The position numbers and the translations under genes are program-made. A DNA stretch of 5,921 bases from Hyphomicrobiales bacterium (GTDB lineage Bacteria > Pseudomonadota > Alphaproteobacteria > Rhizobiales > Rhizobiaceae): NCBI GenBank assembly GCA_011087745.1, contig JAALLB010000119.1:1-5921 (forward strand), in the 5' to 3' direction. Below the pieces are notes generated by a model, which was not told the DNA's origin, made no database searches, and saw only the letters and a list, made by a program, of their open reading frames with translations. Numbering within the stretch: the stretch's first letter is position 1; each line of letters begins with the position of its first letter. Shown here piece by piece: positions 1 to 5,153 of this stretch.

Positions 1-1208
1 ATTTGGCGGTGTTGGGAATTCAAGCAGATATATTGCTTGAGCCAATGCAAAGAAATTCTTGCGCAGCAATAATTGCAGGTTGCTTGCAGGCGCAGGAGCG
101 AGATGAAAATGCAATTGTGCTGGTATTGGCTGCTGACCATGCAATCAAAGATCAGGCCGGGTTTAATGCTACGATTTCAAATGCAGTAGAGGCCGCCAAT
201 CAAGGGTACCTAATTACATTTGGCATAGAGCCAGATTATCCTTCAACAGGTTATGGTTACATTCTACCTGATAGCAGCAACGCTATAGCTGGTGGCTCTT
301 TAATATCGCAGTTTGTTGAAAAACCAGATGAAAGTTTAGCCAAGCAATATTTGGAAAAAGGCTATCTATGGAACAGCGGAAACTTCATGTTTCGAGCGGA
401 TAGTTTTTTGAAGGAAGCATCGCGGCTTGTGCCTGATATTGTCGATGCGGTCTCTAAAGCCCATGCGCTTAAGACGGCGGACCTTGATTTTTTAAGACTT
501 GATGAGGTCTCTTTTGAACACTGTCCTTCGATCTCGGTTGATTATGCCATTATGGAAAAAACGAATAAAGCTGTTGTTTTTCCTGCAACCCATGATTGGT
601 CTGATATTGGAACCTGGAATTCCGTCTGGCGTGACCTACCAAAGGATGCTGCCAATAATGCGGTGCTTGGAGATGCGGCAATAAAGGATAGCAAGAATAA
701 CCTTGTACATTCAGAAGGTCGGTTGACTACACTTGTTGGGGTGAATGATACTATTGTGGTGGTAACCAGGGATGCCGTTCTGGTAGGCGATCAATCGCAA
801 AGTGAGTTGATCAAAGAGGTTGTTGGCGATTTAAATACATCAGGACGTGAAGAAGCGATTACGGCATTGCAGGTTCATAGACCTTGGGGAAATTACGAAC
901 AACTTGATAAAGGTGAAGGTTATCAAGTTAAGCGCATAGAGATAAAGCCAAATGGTGTGCTGTCTTTGCAAATGCATGAACACCGGGCAGAACACTGGGT
1001 TGTGGTACAAGGTCGCCCAGAGGTTACACTGGATGGGAATATTCATACGCTTGAACCAAATCAATCAATATATGTTCCGCTCGGCAGTGTGCACAGATTG
1101 GCAAACCGCGGTGACGAACCAGTTGTCATTGTTGAGGTTCAAACAGGTAAATATCTGGGCGAAGATGACATCATTCGTCTTGAAGATGATTATAACCGCG
1201 ATATCTGA
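1..1208 (+). CDS. manC: Mannose-1-phosphate guanylyltransferase / mannose-6-phosphate isomerase, 5' partial
   Basis: Cytoplasmic bifunctional enzyme of the ManC/XanB/AlgA family. It isomerises fructose-6-P to mannose-6-P and makes GDP-mannose from mannose-1-P and GTP, for exopolysaccharide or LPS sugars. The window starts inside the gene; the frame is open from base 3 (401 codons). Roughly 70 N-terminal residues are missing, including the GGxGTRLxPLSR nucleotide-binding signature, so the TTG at 3-5 is not the true start. Counting from base 3, transferase motifs are EPMQRNSCAA (13-22), AADHAI (43-48), FGIEPDYPSTGYGYI (73-87), VEKPD (105-109), YLWNSGNFMF (121-130), SVDYAIMEKT (178-187) and WSDIGTW (199-205). 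A type II isomerase cupin covers about 290-400: RPWGNYEQLDKG, then SLQMHEHRAEHWVV with likely metal ligands Q323, H325 and E330, then H364 in PLGSVHRLANRG, and GKYLGEDDIIRLEDDY. It ends in TGA and converges on the - strand genes. Identity is firm; the biological polymer is unknown. Confidence 0.95.
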   Translation, partial: LAVLGIQADILLEPMQRNSCAAIIAGCLQAQERDENAIVLVLAADHAIKDQAGFNATISNAVEAANQGYLITFGIEPDYPSTGYGYILPDSSNAIAGGSLISQFVEKPDESLAKQYLEKGYLWNSGNFMFRADSFLKEASRLVPDIVDAVSKAHALKTADLDFLRLDEVSFEHCPSISVDYAIMEKTNKAVVFPATHDWSDIGTWNSVWRDLPKDAANNAVLGDAAIKDSKNNLVHSEGRLTTLVGVNDTIVVVTRDAVLVGDQSQSELIKEVVGDLNTSGREEAITALQVHRPWGNYEQLDKGEGYQVKRIEIKPNGVLSLQMHEHRAEHWVVVQGRPEVTLDGNIHTLEPNQSIYVPLGSVHRLANRGDEPVVIVEVQTGKYLGEDDIIRLEDDYNRDI

Positions 1209-1229
1209 ATCAGATTTTTAGTAAGTGTT

Positions 1230-1355
1230 TTAATTGCTTGAAATTAGCGGCAAACCAGGAGCAATTTCCGTGGTTTGTTTGGTTTCAGCAGGATGTTCTT
1301 TTTCATATTCGCGGCGCAGGCGACTGGTTTCATAGGATTGCTCGCGAAGTGCTTT
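1230..1355 (-). pseudogene. Orphaned C-terminal tail of lapA, beyond the in-frame TGA
   Basis: Directly after the TGA at 1358-1356, the same frame runs for 41 codons to a TAA at 1232-1230. The translation begins KALREQSYETSRLRREYEKE and ends EIAPGLPLISSN. It is charged and helix-prone, like the Arg/Glu-rich tail that follows the WFxQGKH motif in full-length alphaproteobacterial LapA-domain proteins. No frame change is needed. Family members commonly have Arg after GKH, and CGA to TGA is one transition, so a single substitution would explain the interruption. The tail stops 21 bases from the manC stop, which fits a full-length gene filling the space between the convergent genes. It is either a recent nonsense mutation, a base-call error or a readthrough product. 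Confidence 0.7.
1251..1285 (+). terminator. Candidate manC terminator hairpin
   Basis: CAAACCAGGA (1251-1260) pairs with TCC-G-TGGTTTG (1267-1277): ten base pairs with one bulged G and a six-base loop. A broken T-rich stretch follows (TTTGGTTT, 1278-1285). It begins 42 bases after the manC stop and reads as a modest Rho-independent terminator for manC. The T tract is weak. The hairpin lies within the tail codons of the opposite lapA reading frame, so the pairing could be chance. No T-run follows on the - strand, so I do not expect it to end lapA transcription. Confidence 0.35.
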
Positions 1356-1580
1356 TCAGTGTTTGCCTTGAGAGAACCAGGTTAGGCAAGCGCCGATGAG
1401 AGCGCCGATGATAAGCGTTGCGAATATGAAAACAAAAAATGGAAGTGAAATTGCGAATGCGGGTGCTTCTGTATTAAGCGGGTCCAGGCTGAATGTTACC
1501 CAATGCCGATTGGCAACGGATAAAAAGATTAAGACGATTGCTACTGGAACAACGAAAAATAGATTCAATAATTTACGCAA
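1356..1580 (-). CDS. lapA: LapA-domain inner-membrane protein, cut short by an in-frame TGA
   Basis: Small two-helix inner-membrane protein of the LapA-domain (DUF1049) family. The enterobacterial member takes part in lipopolysaccharide assembly control; in alphaproteobacteria the role is poorly known. The 74-residue product has hydrophobic segments at about 5-23 (NLFFVVPVAIVLIFLSVAN) and 44-68 (SLPFFVFIFATLIIGALIGA), then WFSQGKH and stop. The start is a TTG at 1578-1580; an in-frame TAA lies just upstream and AAGGA (1589-1593) sits eight bases before it, so no better start exists. It follows ihfB by 30 bases, the usual alphaproteobacterial arrangement as I recall it. The frame continues past the TGA for 41 plausible family-like codons (see the next entry), giving a normal length of about 116. 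Both membrane helices are retained, so the short form might still insert, but the cytoplasmic charged tail would be lost. Family call firm; functional state uncertain. Confidence 0.85.
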   Translation of the reverse strand: MRKLLNLFFVVPVAIVLIFLSVANRHWVTFSLDPLNTEAPAFAISLPFFVFIFATLIIGALIGACLTWFSQGKH

Positions 1581-1594
1581 GTTTTTTATCCTTG

Positions 1595-1610
1595 AATACC
1601 GATAGGTATT
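1595..1610. repeat. Short perfect inverted repeat in the ihfB-lapA gap
   Basis: AATACC-GATA-GGTATT: six-base arms and a four-base loop. It fills half of the 30-base gap between the ihfB stop and the lapA start and lies directly upstream of the lapA ribosome binding site (AAGGA, 1589-1593). As RNA it would be a small, AU-rich hairpin that might influence lapA translation or mRNA ends. It has no T-run and is too weak for a terminator. It could be chance. Confidence 0.35.
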
Positions 1611-1889
1611 TTATCTGTTAAGCCGCTCGCGAAGCTCTTTACCGGTTTTGAAAAATGGAACCCACTTTTCATCAACGCTAACCTGGTCACCCGTTTTGGG
1701 GTTTCTTGCGGTGCGCGCGGGTCTGTTTTTAACTGAGAATGCGCCAAAGCCACGTAATTCGACACGATTTCCGGTTGCGAGAGCACCGGTGATTTCATCC
1801 AAAATCGCATTTACAATATTTTCTACATCGCGATGATAGAGATGAGTATTTTTATCTGCAATCATCTGCACGAGTTCAGACTTAATCAT
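1611..1889 (-). CDS. ihfB: Integration host factor subunit beta
   Basis: DNA-bending nucleoid protein of the HU/IHF family. It pairs with IHF-alpha and bends specific sites sharply during transcription, replication and recombination. The 92-residue product covers the whole fold: MIKSELVQMIADKN at the start, HLYHRDVENIVNAILDEIT (17-34), the RVELRGFGAFSVKNR core (42-56), and the beta arm with ARNPKTG (61-67) carrying the DNA-intercalating proline P64. The C-terminal block WVPFFKTGKELRERLNR closes it. HLYHRDVENIV and the RNPKTG arm favour the beta subunit over alpha or HU. Position 61 is Ala where many members have Gly. It ends soon after RERLN, without the longer acidic tail I recall in some rhizobial proteins. 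ATG start with AAAGGA (1897-1902) seven bases upstream. It lies 24 bases after sppA and 30 before lapA, so it is probably co-transcribed with them. Confidence 0.97.
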   Translation of the reverse strand: MIKSELVQMIADKNTHLYHRDVENIVNAILDEITGALATGNRVELRGFGAFSVKNRPARTARNPKTGDQVSVDEKWVPFFKTGKELRERLNR

Positions 1890-1913
1890 ATTACAATCCT
1901 TTAACGCCGTTAC

Positions 1914-2891
1914 TTATCCGCCAGAACCTTGCCAAATTGACACAAGACCGTCAAGCGGCAGCCGCTCGCGGAGTGCGTCTTCTAGCGCTTTTGCTTCAGA
2001 ATGGCCTATTTTTATGCCAAAAACGTCGGCAATTTTGGAAATTGCTGCCGGATTACCAAAAATGCTATCTGTTGGGCGCTTGGGCTTATGTTCAATAATT
2101 TCAAGCGCTTCCGGGATATTTTTTTCCTTGTTGAGCCATTCAACAGCCTTTTCCTGGCCGCCAATTGCGTCGATTAATCCGTTGTCCAGACTTTGACTGC
2201 CAGTGAATATACTGCCGTCTGCGAGCTTCAAGACTTCAAATTCTTTCATATTTCTTCTATCGGCAACGATTTCAACGAACCATTTGTAAGAATCCTGGAT
2301 TAACCTGTCGATCATGGCAACGGATTCTTCGCTTGCCGGGTTAAACGGGTTTGGTTCAGCTTTCATCGGAGACGATTTAATCGCTTTAACTTTAACTCCG
2401 ATTTTATCGAGAAGTTCAGAGGCATCAGCATATTGAAACAATACACCGATTGAACCGACAATTGACGAACGCCTTGCAACGATGTGATCACTTGCTGAAG
2501 CAATCATGTAACCTGCTGAAGCTGCCAATGTGCCAACATTAGTCGTTACCGGTTTTGTCTCGGCTAATTCACGAACCGCTTCAAACATTGCTTCACCACC
2601 AACGGTGGAGCCGCCTGGGGATGAAATGTTCAAAATGACAGCTTTTACCTTGTCGTCTTCCTTTAGTTTTTTGAGAAGTTTGAGCATCGGTTCGTCATTG
2701 GTGATGACACCGGTAATTTTCACTTTTGCAATGTGATCAGTTGAAGTGCTTGATAGGCCAATTTTCTGGGCACTGAAGGCGATTATGCCCAGTAAGGTAA
2801 GGCCCAGAACCACAAACGTTGCAATTCTCCAAAAGCTGACTTTTTTGCGTAATCTTCTGCGGTCGATGATTTCATCAGCGTTAATAGACAC
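1914..2891 (-). CDS. sppA: Signal peptide peptidase SppA, short form
   Basis: Membrane-anchored serine protease (MEROPS S49) that degrades leftover signal peptides in or near the inner membrane. The 325-residue length matches the single-domain form. A basic N-terminus (RRRLRKK, 11-17) precedes one membrane segment at about 21-41, placing the protease domain outside the cytoplasm. Protease motifs are VILNISSPGGSTVGGEA (85-101), the nucleophile region NVGTLAASAGYMIASA with S125, GSIGVLFQ (146-153), and the general-base region IKSSPMKAEPNPF with K177. The 52-residue gap from S125 to K177 equals that between the known catalytic Ser147 and Lys199 of Bacillus subtilis SppA, so the Ser/Lys dyad looks intact. 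The start is GTG (2889-2891), with AAGGA (2899-2903) seven bases upstream and no in-frame ATG placed as well. It stands 71 bases after the M32 gene and probably leads the sppA-ihfB-lapA unit. I see no strong promoter in that gap. Confidence 0.95.
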   Translation of the reverse strand: MSINADEIIDRRRLRKKVSFWRIATFVVLGLTLLGIIAFSAQKIGLSSTSTDHIAKVKITGVITNDEPMLKLLKKLKEDDKVKAVILNISSPGGSTVGGEAMFEAVRELAETKPVTTNVGTLAASAGYMIASASDHIVARRSSIVGSIGVLFQYADASELLDKIGVKVKAIKSSPMKAEPNPFNPASEESVAMIDRLIQDSYKWFVEIVADRRNMKEFEVLKLADGSIFTGSQSLDNGLIDAIGGQEKAVEWLNKEKNIPEALEIIEHKPKRPTDSIFGNPAAISKIADVFGIKIGHSEAKALEDALRERLPLDGLVSIWQGSGG

Positions 2892-2962
2892 GTTATTTTC
2901 CTTAAGTTTTGTTGCCTACAGGTAGCAGTGGATTGCGCTTCCTGCAAGGCGATATCTCTTCA

Positions 2963-4432
2963 CTAAAGATTATAAAGATCGCTATATTTATCTTCCAGGT
3001 ACTCTATAAGCGGCTGAGCGGATGGAGATTCACCGGTTGCAGACTGGATGAGGTTTTCTGCAGAAAGCAGCTTTCCCTTGCGGTGAATTTTTTCCCGCAA
3101 CCAATCAAGAACTTCGGTTGTTTCACCCTTTGCAATTTTGGCATCACGTTCAGGCATATCGCTGCGCATGGCTTTATCCAAACAAGCGGAATAGATGTTC
3201 CCCAAACTATAGGTTGGAAAATAACCAAAAAGACCTACTGACCAATGTACATCTTGCAGGACACCCAGTTTCACGTCCGTCACTTCCAATCCGAAATATT
3301 GCTTGAAGCGTTTGTTCCACTCTCCTTCAAGGTCTTTAACTTCCAAATTTCCGGATACTAAGTCCCGCTCCAGTTCAAAACGTAGAAGAACATGTAGATT
3401 ATAGTGAACCTCATCTGCTTCTGTGCGGATGAAACCCGTTTCGACGCTATTTACTGCCTGATAATACTCTTGCGCTGAAGCAATATTTAATTCGGGGAAG
3501 TGTGCCTTCATTTGCGGATAAAGCCATTCTGCAAACGGACGAGAGCGAGCAATCTGGTTTTCCCAAAAACGCGACTGACTTTCATGTACGCCCATCGAAC
3601 AATATTGTGCCGCTGGTAAGAATGGATCAGGTGCTCCTTGCGCATATAAAGCGTGGCCTACTTCGTGAGCGGTCGAATAAAGACAGTTTAGAGGGTTTTT
3701 TTCATCTACCCGCGTCGTGATGCGGCTATCGCCACCGCCGCCTGAGCTAAAGGGATGAGTGGATATGTCGATGCGACCTGCCTTGAAATCATATCCCATT
3801 TGTTTGGCCAGTTTTTCAGCCATTGCCAATTGTTGAGAGGATGAAAAATTACCTTCAAAGGGTTTGGGCTTGAGTTTATCAGCGATCTGTTCGCGTAGCG
3901 CTACCAATGGGTTACGAAGTCCCTCAAGCAAGGGAAGCAATGTTGCGGTCTTGGCTCCTGGTTCAAACTGATCCAGCAGTGTGTCGTATAAGTCCTGTTG
4001 ATTGTCACTCAGGCATTTTGCTTCTTCGCGTTTTAATTCAACCAGTTTTTCAAGCACTGGAGCAAACATCTGGAAATCACCTGCTTCTCGAGCCTTTGCC
4101 CATATCATTTGACCTTCTGCAGATGCCTTTGCAATTGTTTTAGCCAAGCTTTCGGGTACTTTGGTCGTCTGTTCATAATCGCGTTTGGCTTCGCGTATGT
4201 TTACCTTGTTAAAGTCCGAAATCTCATTTTCATCGATCGCTGCAATCCATTCCGGAATTTTGGGGTCCGTGCTTTGTTGATGAATTAAACCTGCCATAAC
4301 GCCCGTTTGCTCAGCGCGTTGTGCGGCACCTTTTTCGGGCATCATTGTTTCCTGGTCCCAGGAAATAAGTCCGGCTACCTGGCCAAGTGCGGCTGTTTTT
4401 CTCAAGTGATCGAGAAGAAGCGGAAGTGACAT
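2963..4432 (-). CDS. M32-family (carboxypeptidase Taq) metallocarboxypeptidase
   Basis: Zinc-dependent carboxypeptidase that removes C-terminal amino acids from peptides, probably in the cytoplasm since there is no signal peptide; a role in peptide turnover is likely. The 489 residues match the usual length of about 500. All M32 signature motifs are present in order: DSRITTR (235-241), HEVGH (256-260; ligands H256 and H260, catalytic E257), HESQSRFWEN (283-292; E284 expected third ligand), IRTEADE (335-341), and GVLQDVHW (390-397) followed by GYFPTYSLGN (403-412). A glycine run, SSGGGGD, precedes the DxRxT motif. ATG start with AGGA (4439-4442) six bases upstream; the stop is TAG. It lies between tetR and sppA on the same strand with gaps of 92 and 71 bases, so it may have its own promoter. 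Family call is firm; natural substrates are unknown. No sign of damage. Confidence 0.95.
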   Translation of the reverse strand: MSLPLLLDHLRKTAALGQVAGLISWDQETMMPEKGAAQRAEQTGVMAGLIHQQSTDPKIPEWIAAIDENEISDFNKVNIREAKRDYEQTTKVPESLAKTIAKASAEGQMIWAKAREAGDFQMFAPVLEKLVELKREEAKCLSDNQQDLYDTLLDQFEPGAKTATLLPLLEGLRNPLVALREQIADKLKPKPFEGNFSSSQQLAMAEKLAKQMGYDFKAGRIDISTHPFSSGGGGDSRITTRVDEKNPLNCLYSTAHEVGHALYAQGAPDPFLPAAQYCSMGVHESQSRFWENQIARSRPFAEWLYPQMKAHFPELNIASAQEYYQAVNSVETGFIRTEADEVHYNLHVLLRFELERDLVSGNLEVKDLEGEWNKRFKQYFGLEVTDVKLGVLQDVHWSVGLFGYFPTYSLGNIYSACLDKAMRSDMPERDAKIAKGETTEVLDWLREKIHRKGKLLSAENLIQSATGESPSAQPLIEYLEDKYSDLYNL

Positions 4433-4464
4433 TTCATATCCTAAATATTACATTTACTTGGGTA

Positions 4465-4497
4465 TAGATAATGCGTTGGTTGGCGAAAACCAATGCA
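4465..4497 (-). promoter_or_regulatory. Palindrome and possible promoter upstream of the M32 gene
   Basis: TTGGTT-GGCGAA-AACCAA (4476-4493) is a perfect six-base inverted repeat. It extends outward to ten-base arms at 4472-4497 (TGCG against TGCA) with one mismatch. On the - strand the outer TTGGTT (4493-4488) is followed after 17 bases by TATCTA (4470-4465), a poor but correctly spaced -35/-10 pair for the M32 gene, so the palindrome could be an operator overlapping that promoter. It could instead be a 3' hairpin of tetR, whose stop is 27 bases upstream; there is no T-run, which argues against a classic terminator. Confidence 0.35.
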
Positions 4498-4524
4498 CAT
4501 GGGTGTGATTTGGAAGAAATGTTT

Positions 4525-5067
4525 TTAGATCGTTTGGGCGATCAGTTGATCCGTAATTATATCAAAAACCTTGTTGTCATTGGTGCTTCTTGCCAGCATC
4601 ATTGCACCCTGGTGACCAGCCAACAAGGTATTGGCTGAAGCGGTTTTCTGGGCGTCAGGCATATTCTCGGACAAAATACTTTCCAACCATTTTATGTTTT
4701 TTTCAAAAAAATGTTGAACGCCATTAGCAACTACGCTTGGCAGCCCGGCTCTTTCTGCACCTAGCAATCCGCATAGGCAAATTGCATCATCTTGGACCAG
4801 AGCGTGACGAATAATGGCCTGGAATGCCCTGAGATTTTGTTCTGTGCTTGTTGCGGTTTTTGTATTGGCAGCCAGAGTGTCAAAATACTGTTTTGAATAT
4901 CGCTCAACAAGAGCTGAACCCAGGTCTTCTTTTTTGGGGTAATGATAATGAACGCTTGAGCTTTTTATATTGGTGTCGTTCGCAAGATCCCGAAAACTAA
5001 CGGCATTATAGCCGCCTTTTCGCATCCGGGTTTCTGCGGCATCCAGTAATTTTTCAGTTGTCGACAT
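4525..5067 (-). CDS. TetR/AcrR-family transcriptional regulator
   Basis: One-component DNA-binding repressor of 180 residues, typical TetR length. The N-terminal domain covers about 1-50: the helix TTEKLLDAAETRMRKGGYNA, then the helix-turn-helix VSFRDLANDTNIKSSSVHYHYPKKEDL (23-49) with the usual YHYPKKEDL end. The C-terminal ligand and dimer domain contains ICLCGLLGAERAGLP (96-110), a stretch recurring in one large AcrR-like subgroup; no ligand can be named. C97 and C99 are close together and could sense oxidants, but this is speculation. ATG start; AGGA (5079-5082) is 11 bases away, slightly long. A promoter and a perfect inverted repeat lie just upstream, pointing to autorepression. The broken PNPOx-like gene ends 86 bases upstream on the same strand, so a regulator-target pair is plausible, although its own promoter is beyond the window. 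Confidence 0.93.
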   Translation of the reverse strand: MSTTEKLLDAAETRMRKGGYNAVSFRDLANDTNIKSSSVHYHYPKKEDLGSALVERYSKQYFDTLAANTKTATSTEQNLRAFQAIIRHALVQDDAICLCGLLGAERAGLPSVVANGVQHFFEKNIKWLESILSENMPDAQKTASANTLLAGHQGAMMLARSTNDNKVFDIITDQLIAQTI

Positions 5068-5083
5068 TACGTTTTTAATCCTG

Positions 5084-5099
5084 TCTATCTATTGATAGA
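5084..5099. promoter_or_regulatory. Candidate TetR-family operator, TCTATC-N4-GATAGA
   Basis: Perfect inverted repeat with six-base arms and a TATT centre on the + strand. It starts 17 bases upstream of the tetR start codon and touches the -10 box, so a bound dimer would cover the transcription start. The half-site CTATC...GATAG resembles the classical tetO core (CTATCA-G-TGATAG) with spacing one base longer. I found no second copy elsewhere in the window, so only autoregulation is supported here. Confidence 0.6.
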
Positions 5100-5128
5100 A
5101 AAGTAAGCATCCGCAAACTCAATGTCAA
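5100..5128 (-). promoter_or_regulatory. Sigma70-type promoter of the tetR gene
   Basis: On the - strand a perfect -35 box TTGACA (5128-5123), a 17-base spacer and a -10 box TACTTT (5105-5100). Transcription would start near 5093, inside the inverted repeat, leaving a leader of about 25 bases before the ATG at 5067. Consensus -35 and ideal spacing make this the best promoter in the window; the -10 matches three of six consensus bases, including the key first two and last. Confidence 0.6.
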
Positions 5129-5153
5129 ACCAACTTGAAGTGATATGATTGGG

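Noticed and set aside
1356..1358. Selenocysteine or genome-wide recoding of TGA in lapA
   Set aside because: The position lies in a charged cytoplasmic tail where Arg is usual, not at a redox site. I see no convincing selenocysteine hairpin just after it, and manC ends in an ordinary TGA.
1396..1605. Open frame on the + strand opposite lapA
   Set aside because: It is antisense to the clear two-helix LapA protein and its translation has no recognisable family character.
1586..1810. Second - strand open frame overlapping ihfB
   Set aside because: It overlaps ihfB in another frame, and ihfB is an unambiguous full-length match, so this is a frame shadow.
1902..1912. Palindrome TAACG-C-CGTTA in the sppA-ihfB gap
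   Set aside because: Five-base arms with a one-base centre cannot form an RNA hairpin. It abuts the ihfB ribosome binding site and is short enough to be chance.
2892..2962. Possible promoter for sppA (TTGCAG, 17 bases, TACCTG on the - strand)
   Set aside because: The -10 lacks the final T and matches poorly, so I do not list it. sppA may be read from the M32 transcript or from a promoter I cannot recognise.
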